A stretch of DNA of 64,000 nt from Variovorax boronicumulans (GTDB lineage Bacteria > Pseudomonadota > Gammaproteobacteria > Burkholderiales > Burkholderiaceae_C), in the NCBI RefSeq assembly GCF_007677875.1, contig NZ_VEDO01000022.1, forward strand, positions 1 to 64,000, given 5' to 3'. Below are positions 42,917 through 54,543 of the stretch, piece by piece; within the stretch, counting starts at the first letter, position 1, and every line of letters starts with the position of its first letter. Below the pieces are notes generated by a model, which saw only the letters and a program-made list of their open reading frames with translations, searched no databases and was not told the origin of the DNA. The position numbers and the translations under genes were made by a program.

Positions 42917-43237
42917 ATGGAAGACCCGAACCAGACCCTCATTCCGGCCGCCTTCATGGCCCTGTACAGCGCCAACGGCCGGCCCACGGCCACGCGCGAC
43001 CACGTGGAGGCGCGCCACGACCTGTGCGAGGACATGGCGGTGCAGATGACCACCCTGTGCGCGAGCCTGGAGCACAAGCACGACCTCAGCAAGGACGAGG
43101 TGCTGCGCCGCTGCTGGATGGGCCTGCTGCAGGACGGCAGCGGCGTCGAGCCGCCCGAGGCGAACTGGGTCGTGGCGCGCACGGCCGAACTGCTGGAGTG
43201 GCCGCAGCCGGCCTTCCTGCAGACCGCCGCGCCCTAA
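42917..43237 (+). CDS. Conserved hypothetical protein (106 aa)
   Basis: A soluble, acidic, mainly helical protein (ALYSANGRPTATRDHVEARH, CASLEHKHDLSKDEVLRRCW). Spacing of predicted helices and codon usage look genuine. I believe homologues occur near two-component genes in related bacteria, but I do not know a function. It converges on the histidine kinase gene with a 4-nt overlap. Confidence 0.6.
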   Translation: MEDPNQTLIPAAFMALYSANGRPTATRDHVEARHDLCEDMAVQMTTLCASLEHKHDLSKDEVLRRCWMGLLQDGSGVEPPEANWVVARTAELLEWPQPAFLQTAAP

Positions 43238-44526
43238 ACCGCGTCCGGCAGCGCGATCACGAAGCAGGCACCGCCGCCTTCGCGCCCCTCGCAACGCACC
43301 GAGCCGCCATGGCGCTCGGCGATGGACTTGACCAGCGCCAGGCCCAGACCCACGCCGCCGTTGCTTTCGCTGGCGCCGGGCAGGCGGTAGAAGGGCTCGA
43401 AGATGCGTTCGCGCAGCGCGGGCGGCACGCCCGGCCCGCGGTCGAACACGCGCAGCACGGCCTGGCGGCCGTCGTGCTGCAGGCTGGCGCTGACCTCGCC
43501 GCGGCCGTAGCGGCGCGCGTTCTCCAGCAGGTTGCGCACGGCGCGGCGCAGCAGCTTGGGCACGCCGCGCACCTGCACGGGCGCGGCATCGCTGCCATCG
43601 GCGGCACCGGCCTCGAAGGCCACGTCCAGCCGCGCGCATTCCTCGGCCGTGAGCCCGGTCCAGTCGACCTCTTCGACGGTGCCCATGTCGGCCTCGCGCG
43701 CATCGAGCCGGCTGGCCAGCAGGATCTCGTCGACGAGCTGGTCGAGTTCGGCGATGTTGCGGCTGATCTCGTCGCGGATGGCGGGCGTGGGCGCGCTCCC
43801 CATCAGCTCCAGCCCCATGCGGATGCGCGCCAGCGGCGAGCGCAGCTCGTGCGAGGCATTGGCCAGCAGCGACTTCTGCGCGCGCATGAGCTGCTCGATG
43901 CGCTCGGCCGCGCTGTTGAAGCGCTGCGCCAGGAAGCCGACCTCGTCGTCGCCGCGCACGGCCACGCGCACCGACAGGTCGCCCGCGCCCCAGCGCTCCA
44001 CGCCGCTCTGCAGCCGTTCGAGCCGGCGCGTGAGCCGGCGCGCCACCGGGTACATGACCAGCGCGCAGCCGATTCCGACCATGCCCAGCACCCAGAAGAA
44101 GCCGTCCGGCGGACGGCCCCACACCGAGCGCGGCGGGCGCGGCATGTGCAGCACGAGTTCCTGCCCGTCCTGCATGCGCACGAGGAACTCGGGCCCGCTC
44201 TTGAGGTTCTGGTACCTGGCCACCGTGGCCGGGTCGGGAGGCTCGTTGTCTCCGTCGAAGTGGGGCGGCACACGGCCGTCCAGGTCGCGCCAGCCGCGCC
44301 AGGCACCCTGGCCGATCACCTCGCCGGCCATGTTCTGCACGACCACCGTGCGTGCCGGCGGGTCGGTGGTGATGCGCCAGACCCAGCCCAGCAGCAGCAT
44401 GAGCACGGCCACGGCGGCCAGCACCGACAGCCAGATGCGCACGTACAGGCGCTGCAGCACGCCGGGCAGGCGCCGCGGCGGTGCCTCGGAGCCCCGTTGC
44501 TCAGTCCTGCTGCTTGGCGAAGACAT
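43234..44526 (-). CDS. Sensor histidine kinase (RstB/CpxA-like)
   Basis: A 430-residue membrane kinase. Transmembrane segments lie at about residues 29-48 and 141-160, with a periplasmic sensor region of some 90 residues between. Then come HAMP, the H-box LANASHELRSPLARIRMGLE with H226, an N-box LLRRAVRNLLENARRYG and the glycine boxes DRGPGVPP and GVGLGLALV. It phosphorylates the regulator encoded just upstream, with which it overlaps by 26 nt. The signal is unknown. Confidence 0.92.
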   Translation of the reverse strand: MSSPSSRTEQRGSEAPPRRLPGVLQRLYVRIWLSVLAAVAVLMLLLGWVWRITTDPPARTVVVQNMAGEVIGQGAWRGWRDLDGRVPPHFDGDNEPPDPATVARYQNLKSGPEFLVRMQDGQELVLHMPRPPRSVWGRPPDGFFWVLGMVGIGCALVMYPVARRLTRRLERLQSGVERWGAGDLSVRVAVRGDDEVGFLAQRFNSAAERIEQLMRAQKSLLANASHELRSPLARIRMGLELMGSAPTPAIRDEISRNIAELDQLVDEILLASRLDAREADMGTVEEVDWTGLTAEECARLDVAFEAGAADGSDAAPVQVRGVPKLLRRAVRNLLENARRYGRGEVSASLQHDGRQAVLRVFDRGPGVPPALRERIFEPFYRLPGASESNGGVGLGLALVKSIAERHGGSVRCEGREGGGACFVIALPDAV

Positions 44527-45211
44527 AGCCGGCGCCGCGCACCGTCACGATGCGCTTGGGGTTCTTGGGATCGGCCTCGATGGCCGCGCGGATGCGGCCC
44601 ATGTGCACGTCGATCGAGCGGTCGAAGGCCTCCAGCTCGCGGCCGCGCACGGCCTCCATGATCTGGTCGCGGCTCAGCACGCGGCCGGCGCGCTCGGCCA
44701 GCGTGACCAGCAGGTCGAACTGGTAGGCCGTCAGTTCGCAGGGCTGGCCGCCCACCGTCACGCTGCGCGCGTCGCGGTCGATCTCCAGGCTGCCGAAGCG
44801 CAGGACCTGGCTGGCCACGGGCGCGCCCTCGCTGCGCCGGCGCAGCACGGCGCGGATGCGCGCCAGCAGTTCGCGCGGCTCGAAGGGCTTGGGCAAGTAG
44901 TCGTCGGCGCCGAGCTCCAGGCCGATGATGCGGTCCAGCGGGTCGCCCTTGGCCGTCAGCATGAGCACCGGCACGCGCGCCATCTCGCCCTGGGCGGCGC
45001 GGATGCGGCGGCAGACCTCCAGGCCGTCCATGTCGGGCAGCATGAGGTCCAGGATCACGAGTTCGGGCAGGCCGCCGGGTTGCTGCAGCCGCGCCAGCCC
45101 CTCGCCGGCCGTGGCTTTGTGCTCTACCGCGAAGCCGGATTGGCCCAGGTAGGCGCCCACCATCTGGGCGAGCCGGGTGTCGTCCTCGATCATCAGCAAA
45201 GGAGTGCTCAT
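44501..45211 (-). CDS. OmpR/PhoB-family response regulator
   Basis: A 236-residue regulator. The receiver domain has the acidic pair E9/D10-D11, phospho-acceptor D55 (LVILDLMLPD) and the TAK lysine. The C-terminal winged helix ends ITVRGAGYVF-like (VTVRGAGYVFAKQQD). It resembles RstA. The start MSTPLLMIEDD fits the family and follows AGAAGAAA; an in-frame ATG 33 nt upstream is less likely. It overlaps its cognate kinase gene. Confidence 0.93.
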   Translation of the reverse strand: MSTPLLMIEDDTRLAQMVGAYLGQSGFAVEHKATAGEGLARLQQPGGLPELVILDLMLPDMDGLEVCRRIRAAQGEMARVPVLMLTAKGDPLDRIIGLELGADDYLPKPFEPRELLARIRAVLRRRSEGAPVASQVLRFGSLEIDRDARSVTVGGQPCELTAYQFDLLVTLAERAGRVLSRDQIMEAVRGRELEAFDRSIDVHMGRIRAAIEADPKNPKRIVTVRGAGYVFAKQQD

Positions 45212-45301
45212 GGGTTTCTTCTGTGCAGGCAGCGGAGACGCCATCGTGCGGCGCGCGCGCCGACCTGTGTTGTCACGGCCGTAAAGTTAAGTAAACGGTG
45301 G

Positions 45302-46663
45302 TCAGCGCGGCTTGGCGGGAAGCCGCCGGCCCACCAGCCACACCAGCGCCAGCACGGGCACGCCCAGCAAGGCCGTGCCCGTGAAGAAGCTGGCATAGCC
45401 GAAGGCGTCGACGTACTGGCCCGAAAAGCCCGCGATGAACTTGGGCAGCAGCAGCATCAGCGAGCTGAACAGCGCGTACTGCGTGGCCGAGTACTGCACG
45501 TTGGTCAGGCTCGACAGGTAGGCGATGAAGGCGGCCGAGGCGATGCCGCCGGCCAGGTTGTCGGCCGAGACCACCAGCGTGAGCGCCACGATGTCGTGGC
45601 CGCGGCCGGCCATCCAGGCGAACAGCAGGTTGCTGGCCGCGCTGAGCACGGCGCCCAGCATCAGCACGCGCAGCACCCCGAGGCGCATGGCCAGCGCGCC
45701 GCCGACGAAGGCGCCCACCAGCGTCATGACCACGCCGTACACCTTGCTGACGGTGGCCACTTCGGCTTCGGAAAAGCCCATGTCCACGTAGAAGGGGTTG
45801 GCCATGATGCCCATCACCACGTCGCTGATGCGGTAGATGGCGATCAGCGCGAGGATCTGCGCGGCCTGCCAGCCGTAGCGGCGGAAGAAATCGGCAAACG
45901 GCTCGAACAGCGTCTGCTGCAGCCACTCGCCCGGGCTGCGCGCGGGTTGGAAGGCGCGCGGCGCCGGCTCGCGCGAGAGCAGAACGGTCAGCACGCCGAT
46001 GGCCATGCTGGCGGCCATGGCCAGGTAGGCCGTGGCCCAGGCCGGATTCTCGTAGCCCTGCGCCTCCACGCGCACACCGGCCACGATCCACAGCACGCCG
46101 GCGCCGGCCCAGATCATCGCCAGCCGGTAGCCGGTCTGGTAGGCGGCGGCCAGCGCGGCCTGCTTGTCGGTGGCGGCCGATTCGATGCGGAAGGCGTCCA
46201 GTGCGATGTCCTGCGTGGCCGAGCCGAAGGCCACCAGCAGCGCGCACCAGACCAGCGGCGTGAGCCCGCCGCGCGGGTCGGCCAGCGCCATTCCCACCAG
46301 GCCCCCCACGATGAGCGCCTGCGACAGCAGCAGCCAGCTGCGGCGCCGGCCCAGCCAGCCGGTCAAGAGCGGCAGCGGCAGCCGGTCGACCAGCGGCGCC
46401 CAGACCCACTTGAAGCCGTAGGCCAGGCCGACCCAGCTCAGGTAGCCGATGGTGGTGCGGTCGATGCCGGCGCCACGCAGCCGAAAGCTCAAGGTGCCCA
46501 GCACCAGCAGCAGCGGCAGTCCGGCCGAAAAGCCCAGCGCCAGCATGCGCAGCGTGGCCGGCTCCAGGTAGACGCGCAGGGTCTGGGCCCAGGAGGGCTT
46601 GGGCGGTGCGGTGGGGGCCGGTGCGACCTCGAGTTCTGCGGGCTTTGCCGGGCGGGATGTCAT
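45302..46663 (-). CDS. ampG: AmpG-like MFS permease
   Basis: A 453-residue permease with about twelve to fourteen helices and the AmpG-type segments LGFSAGLPLLLVLGTLSFRL, GLAYGFKWVWAPLVDRLPLP and SATQDIALDAFRIE. AmpG imports anhydromuropeptides for cell-wall recycling. Length and motifs fit, but the wider family includes other MFS carriers. It diverges from an M48 peptidase gene with 49 bp between start codons. Confidence 0.83.
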   Translation of the reverse strand: MTSRPAKPAELEVAPAPTAPPKPSWAQTLRVYLEPATLRMLALGFSAGLPLLLVLGTLSFRLRGAGIDRTTIGYLSWVGLAYGFKWVWAPLVDRLPLPLLTGWLGRRRSWLLLSQALIVGGLVGMALADPRGGLTPLVWCALLVAFGSATQDIALDAFRIESAATDKQAALAAAYQTGYRLAMIWAGAGVLWIVAGVRVEAQGYENPAWATAYLAMAASMAIGVLTVLLSREPAPRAFQPARSPGEWLQQTLFEPFADFFRRYGWQAAQILALIAIYRISDVVMGIMANPFYVDMGFSEAEVATVSKVYGVVMTLVGAFVGGALAMRLGVLRVLMLGAVLSAASNLLFAWMAGRGHDIVALTLVVSADNLAGGIASAAFIAYLSSLTNVQYSATQYALFSSLMLLLPKFIAGFSGQYVDAFGYASFFTGTALLGVPVLALVWLVGRRLPAKPR

Positions 46664-46712
46664 CTGGGAATAATACGTGGCGGCCCCCGTCGCGGGCCGC
46701 GCGAAGAACTGC

Positions 46713-47528
46713 ATGAAGCCCACCAAGACCCTCGTCGCGCTCGGCCTGGCCGGCGCCTTGCTGAGCACCCCGGCGCTGGCCCAGCGCGAGGGCGTGAATG
46801 TCGGCCAGAACTCGGTCTTCACCGGCCTGGTCTCGGCCGAACAGATGGAGGCCACGGCCCTGCAGCAGTACCGCCAGGTGCTGCGCGAGGCGGCCCAGCA
46901 GAACGCGCTGGCGCCGGCCAACAACCCGCAGCTGCAGCGCCTGCGTGCGATCGCCGAGCGCATCATTCCCCACGCGATCGACTGGAACCCGCGCGCCAAG
47001 GACTGGAAGTGGGAGGTCAACCTGATCGGCAGCAAGCAGGTCAACGCCTGGTGCATGCCGGGCGGCAAGATCGCCTTCTACACGGGCATCCTGAACCAGC
47101 TCAAGCTCACGGACGACGAGGTCGCGGCCGTGATGGGCCACGAGATCGCGCACGCGCTGCGCGAGCATGCGCGCGAGCGCGCCGGCAAGAACGCCGCCAC
47201 CAGCCTGGGGGCCAACGTGCTGGCCCAGGTGCTGGGCGTGGGCACCATCGGCCAGCAGGTGATCGGCGGCGGTGCACAGCTGCTGAGCCTGTCCTTCTCG
47301 CGCGAGAACGAGACCGATGCCGACCTCGTGGGCCTGGAGCTGGCCGCGCGCGCCGGCTACGACCCGCGTGCCGCCGTCACGCTGTGGCAGAAGATGAACG
47401 CGGCCGCGCAGGGCGCGCCGCCGCAGTGGCTCAGCACCCACCCCTCGGGCAACACGCGCATCGCGGGCATCGAGCGCAATCTGCCCAAAGTCATGCCGCT
47501 GTATGAGCGCGCGAAACAAGGTGGTTGA
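46713..47528 (+). CDS. M48-family periplasmic metallopeptidase
   Basis: A 271-residue zinc protease. The signal peptide (residues 1-24) ends ALAQ. The zinc motif is H143-E-I-A-H147, and the third ligand lies in ENETDADLVGLELA. It resembles the catalytic domain of LoiP/YcaL or BepA without TPR repeats, enzymes of outer-membrane quality control. No lipobox is seen, so it is probably soluble in the periplasm. Confidence 0.9.
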   Translation: MKPTKTLVALGLAGALLSTPALAQREGVNVGQNSVFTGLVSAEQMEATALQQYRQVLREAAQQNALAPANNPQLQRLRAIAERIIPHAIDWNPRAKDWKWEVNLIGSKQVNAWCMPGGKIAFYTGILNQLKLTDDEVAAVMGHEIAHALREHARERAGKNAATSLGANVLAQVLGVGTIGQQVIGGGAQLLSLSFSRENETDADLVGLELAARAGYDPRAAVTLWQKMNAAAQGAPPQWLSTHPSGNTRIAGIERNLPKVMPLYERAKQGG

Positions 47529-47591
47529 CCTTGTAACGCACGGTCACATCCCGTCATGGGGCCGTCAAGGCGGCTTCCAAGAATCCCGGGC

Positions 47592-51227
<3,636 letters not shown>

Positions 51228-51239
51228 GTCCCGAAAGAG

Positions 51240-51250
51240 GTCATACGGAC
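51240..51250. promoter_or_regulatory. NorR binding site 1 (GT-N7-AC)
   Basis: GTCATACGGAC fits the known NorR consensus GT-N7-AC. It is 13 bp from the norR start codon and about 68 bp upstream of the hmp sigma-54 promoter. A second site lies 26 bp further on. Confidence 0.75.
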
Positions 51251-51265
51251 TGGTCTTCTGGCAGT

Positions 51266-51276
51266 GTCATTTTGAC
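51266..51276. promoter_or_regulatory. NorR binding site 2 (GT-N7-AC)
   Basis: GTCATTTTGAC matches GT-N7-AC and shares GTCA....GAC with site 1, 26 bp away (centre to centre). E. coli norVW has three such sites; only two are evident here. Confidence 0.75.
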
Positions 51277-51317
51277 TGCATGCGCAGCAAGCTGTTGTGG
51301 ATAAAGAAGTTTTTCTC

Positions 51318-51332
51318 TGGCACGAACACTGC
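51318..51332 (+). promoter_or_regulatory. Sigma-54 (-24/-12) promoter of hmp
   Basis: TGGCACG-AACA-CTGC has the invariant GG and GC with the correct spacing, close to the TGGCACG-N4-TTGC consensus. It is about 36 bp upstream of the hmp ATG. The AT-rich stretch between it and the NorR sites could bind IHF. Confidence 0.82.
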
Positions 51333-51367
51333 CTTGCACCTGCATCATTCACCAACCCAGTCCACCC

Positions 51368-52555
51368 ATGCTGACCCCTGCGCAACGCGACATCGTCAAG
51401 AGCACCGTGCCCCTGCTGGAAACCGGCGGCGAGGCGCTGACCACGCACTTCTACAAGGGCCTGTTCCGCGACCACCCCGAGGTGCGGCCGCTGTTCAACC
51501 AGGCCCACCAGGCCAGCGGCGACCAGCCGCGCGCGCTGGCCAACGGCGTGCTGATGTACGCGAAGAACATCGACCGCCTCGAAGCCCTGGGCCCGCTGGC
51601 GCAGCAGATCGTGCAAAAGCACGTGGCGCTGCAGGTGCTGCCCGCGCATTACCCACTCGTCGGCGACAGCCTGCTGCGCGCGATCCGCGAGGTGCTGGGT
51701 GCCGAGATCGCCACCGATGCCGTGATCGAAGCCTGGGCCGCAGCCTACGGTCAGCTCGCTGACCTGCTGATCGGCGCCGAGGCTGCGGTCTATGCCGACA
51801 ACGCCCAGGCGCCGGGCGGCTGGCGCGGCGCGCGTGCCTTCCGCGTGGCCGGCAAGCAGCGCGAGAGCGCCGAGATCACGTCCTTGAACCTCGTGCCGGC
51901 CGATGGCGGGCCGCTGCTGGACTTTCGCCCCGGCCAGTACCTGGGCCTGCGCCTGGTCGTGGACGGCCAGGAGATCCGCCGCAACTACTCGCTGTCGGCC
52001 GCCCCGGACGGCCGGCGGTACCGCATCAGCGTCAAGCGCGAGCCTGGCGGCGTGGCCTCCAACCACCTGCACGACCGCGTGCAGGAGGGCGATCTGCTCG
52101 ACGTTTTCCCGCCCGCCGGCGAGTTCACGCTGGCCGACAGCGGCAAGCCGCTGGTGCTGATCAGCGGCGGCGTCGGCATCACGCCCACCCTGGCCATGCT
52201 GGACGCCGCACTGGCCGCGCCGCGCGAGCGGCCCGTGCACTTCATCCATTGCGCGCGCAACGCCGACGTGCATGCCTTCCGCGCCCATGTGGATGCGCAG
52301 GCCGCGCAGCATTCGCGCTTGCAGGTGTTCTACTGCCATGACGAGCCTGCCGGCGCCGGGCCGGCGCCGCACGCCATCGGCCGGCTCGACCGCGCGCGGC
52401 TGGCCGACTGGCTGCCCGCGGACCGCGACCTGGACGCCTACTTCCTGGGGCCCAAGTCCTTCATGGCCCAGCTGCGACGCGATCTGCAGGCGCTGGGCGT
52501 GCCGCCCGGGCAGAGCCGGTACGAGTTCTTCGGGCCGGCCTCGGCTTTGGCCTGA
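51368..52555 (+). CDS. hmp: Flavohaemoprotein, nitric oxide dioxygenase
   Basis: A 395-residue protein. The globin domain (1-140) has the catalytic set of Hmp: distal Y29 and Q53 and proximal H85. Then come the FAD domain (EIRRNYSLSAAPDG) and the NAD domain (LISGGVGITPTLAML, ending YEFFGPASALA). It turns NO into nitrate using O2 and NAD(P)H. NorR sites and a sigma-54 promoter upstream show NO-inducible control, an arrangement known from other betaproteobacteria. Confidence 0.96.
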   Translation: MLTPAQRDIVKSTVPLLETGGEALTTHFYKGLFRDHPEVRPLFNQAHQASGDQPRALANGVLMYAKNIDRLEALGPLAQQIVQKHVALQVLPAHYPLVGDSLLRAIREVLGAEIATDAVIEAWAAAYGQLADLLIGAEAAVYADNAQAPGGWRGARAFRVAGKQRESAEITSLNLVPADGGPLLDFRPGQYLGLRLVVDGQEIRRNYSLSAAPDGRRYRISVKREPGGVASNHLHDRVQEGDLLDVFPPAGEFTLADSGKPLVLISGGVGITPTLAMLDAALAAPRERPVHFIHCARNADVHAFRAHVDAQAAQHSRLQVFYCHDEPAGAGPAPHAIGRLDRARLADWLPADRDLDAYFLGPKSFMAQLRRDLQALGVPPGQSRYEFFGPASALA

Positions 52556-52580
52556 GCGCCGGCCCGGCGGAGCGCAGGCA

Positions 52581-52952
52581 CTACCAGGGCGCGGCGGCCG
52601 GCGTGCCCTGGTGGTAGCGCAACTGCCAGCCGGCCGCGGTCTGCACCCACAGCGACATGCGCAGCGTGTGCTGCGCGGGCTGGCCCGCCCCGCGCTGCAC
52701 GGAGCGAAAGTGCAGCAGCGCGGTGTCCGGCGACAGGCGTTCCACGCGAAAGCCGTCAGACACCACATCGGGCCGGTGCGCCTGGCCTGCAAGCCAGGCC
52801 AGCACGGTGGCGCGGTCGTACGCACGGCCCGAGCGGCCGATCTCGTGGAAGTCGGCATGCAGCAGTTGCTCCAGCCGCTCGGACGTGCAGGTTCGGCCGG
52901 GATGGTGCAGCTCGGTTTCGAGCGCCTGCAATTGGCCGAGCAGGGCGGTCAT
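52581..52952 (-). CDS. DUF4440 / NTF2-like protein
   Basis: A 123-residue cystatin-like fold protein: LETELHHPGRTCTSERLEQL, DFHEIGRSGRAYDRATVLAW and a C-terminal beta segment LRMSLWVQTAAGWQLRYHQG ending PAAAPW, as in DUF4440 proteins. Its function is unknown. The start was set at MTALLGQLQ, the family position; the frame is open upstream. It converges with hmp. Confidence 0.8.
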   Translation of the reverse strand: MTALLGQLQALETELHHPGRTCTSERLEQLLHADFHEIGRSGRAYDRATVLAWLAGQAHRPDVVSDGFRVERLSPDTALLHFRSVQRGAGQPAQHTLRMSLWVQTAAGWQLRYHQGTPAAAPW

Positions 52953-53142
52953 GCCGGCGTGACCGGTCGCGACGCCCAGCGCATGGGCGTGGCCCAGGTG
53001 TCCGAGCGATTCGCAGCCAGGCTGCTCCAGCCGGTCGCCCACGCTGGGGCCGATGCCTTGCGCGGCGCGCAGGGCCGATGTGCGCCAGCTGGCGCTGGTC
53101 GTGCGGATGGGCGGTCTGCCCTGCGCGATGTAGCCACCGGGC
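52953..53142. other. 190-bp stretch without a clear gene
   Basis: Short open frames occur on both strands, but none has a start, a ribosome site and recognisable sequence together. No palindrome, T-run or repeat stands out. It separates two genes read in the same direction. Confidence 0.4.
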
Positions 53143-54438
53143 TCAGCGGTACAGGGCCAGCGCGCCGATCCGCCGTTCGATGTCGGCCTGCATACGCTTG
53201 TAGGCCGCGCTGCCGGGTTCGCCGTAGCGCTTCTGGAAGGTGGCCTGCGGCAGGAACTCCGGCAGGTCGCGAACGCTGGGCAGCAGGTCCTGTTCGGTCA
53301 GGCCGGCGGCCACGCGGCGTTGCAGTCGTTCCTGGGCCACGGCCGGGCCGACCGCCAGCGCGCCCAGGCGCGTGCCGGCGCGGTCGGCCGCGAGGTCCAC
53401 GAACGAGAAGCCGCTGCCGCCTGTGCCCGCGTCGTCCAGTTCCTTGTAGAGCCCGACCGCGTCGGCCAGCGGCGTGCCGGCCACGGCGGCCAGCGCGGCC
53501 GACACGCTGAAGTGCTGGGCCAGGTCGCCCCGGCCGGCCAGGTGCACGCGCTGCGGTCGAGGGGTGGGACCGTCGGCCGCGGCCGGCGCGATGGCCTGCA
53601 AGCCTTTGCCGTTGACGTAGAAGGCCAGCACCAGCAGCGCGGCGCGCTGCTCCTGGGCGCGCGCCTCGGGCGTGGCCCTGGCGCCGCCCGCACGTTCGGC
53701 AGCCAGGACCAGCAGCGGCTGCAGCAGCTCGTGCAAGGCGAGGCCCTGCGGCTGCGGTGCCTGCACCAGCTGCGCCAGCCGCTGTTGATGGGCGCGCAGG
53801 CGCTGCACCTCCTCGGGCGGCAGCAGCGCAGCCTGCAGCGGGCCGGGCAGGCCGTCGTGCCAGGCGTACACGATGCTCAGGGCCTGCGGGGTGATCTGCA
53901 CGCGCTGCACTGCATCGGCCGCGCTGCCGAGCCCCGGGTTCTGCTGCAGCCAGGCCAGCCCGCGCGCGAGCAGCCAGTCGGACACGGCCTGCGGCAGCTC
54001 CAGCCGGCCCAGCCGCAGCGACTGCACCCGCGGCAGGCCTTCGGTCTGCACCAGCTGCCCCTGCACGTTGAGCCAGGAGCCGAACGGGCTGCTGGGCAGT
54101 GGCAGGCTCAGCTGCACGCGCGCGCGGCCGTCCTGCAACTCGGCGACGGCCTGGCCGCGGGCCAGGTGCGCGGCCAGGTGCGGCAGCAGCAGGTCCAGCT
54201 CTTCAGGCGTCAGCGTGATGGTGCGCAGCACGCCGGGCGGCGCCTTGCGCGGGTCGTTGCGTTCGGCCAGGCGCAGTGCGCGTCCCACGTCGGCCGGCGT
54301 GGTCACGGCCAGGCGCACCACACTGGGCTGGTGGTCGGTGCAGTACCAGGCCAGCACCAGCAGGCCGACCACGCCCAGCGGCAGGATCACGGCGGCAGAC
54401 AGCAGCAGGGCGGCGAGGCTCTTGGCAAGAAAACGCAT
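53143..54438 (-). CDS. Conserved hypothetical membrane-anchored protein (431 aa)
   Basis: One N-terminal transmembrane segment (about residues 8-32, LLLSAAVILPLGVVGLLVLAW) is followed by a large, probably periplasmic domain. It contains TLTPEELDLLLPHLAAHLARG, a middle amphipathic region and LPEFLPQATFQKRYG near the end. Sequence and codon use are those of a real gene. I recall similar uncharacterised proteins in Burkholderiales but no function. It diverges from the glutamate-synthase-like gene. Confidence 0.75.
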   Translation of the reverse strand: MRFLAKSLAALLLSAAVILPLGVVGLLVLAWYCTDHQPSVVRLAVTTPADVGRALRLAERNDPRKAPPGVLRTITLTPEELDLLLPHLAAHLARGQAVAELQDGRARVQLSLPLPSSPFGSWLNVQGQLVQTEGLPRVQSLRLGRLELPQAVSDWLLARGLAWLQQNPGLGSAADAVQRVQITPQALSIVYAWHDGLPGPLQAALLPPEEVQRLRAHQQRLAQLVQAPQPQGLALHELLQPLLVLAAERAGGARATPEARAQEQRAALLVLAFYVNGKGLQAIAPAAADGPTPRPQRVHLAGRGDLAQHFSVSAALAAVAGTPLADAVGLYKELDDAGTGGSGFSFVDLAADRAGTRLGALAVGPAVAQERLQRRVAAGLTEQDLLPSVRDLPEFLPQATFQKRYGEPGSAAYKRMQADIERRIGALALYR

Positions 54439-54543
54439 CGGTCGATGCTACGGCATGGGGCGGTGTCATCCCGGCTTGTCCGGCGGCTGCGATCATGGTT
54501 CACTGCGCCCGCTGCGGCCCCACAACAACCATCACAGAGCACC

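Noticed and set aside
43532-47506. A 1324-codon open stretch on the plus strand across the kinase, regulator and AmpG genes
   Set aside because: It is antisense to well-recognised genes and low in complexity (Arg/Ala/Gln/His-rich). Strong GC3 bias leaves such shadow frames open.
47556-47591. Extension of the nucleotidase to an upstream ATG
   Set aside because: The added residues (MGPSRRLPRIPG) would place the lipoprotein signal too far from the N-terminus, and no ribosome site is present.
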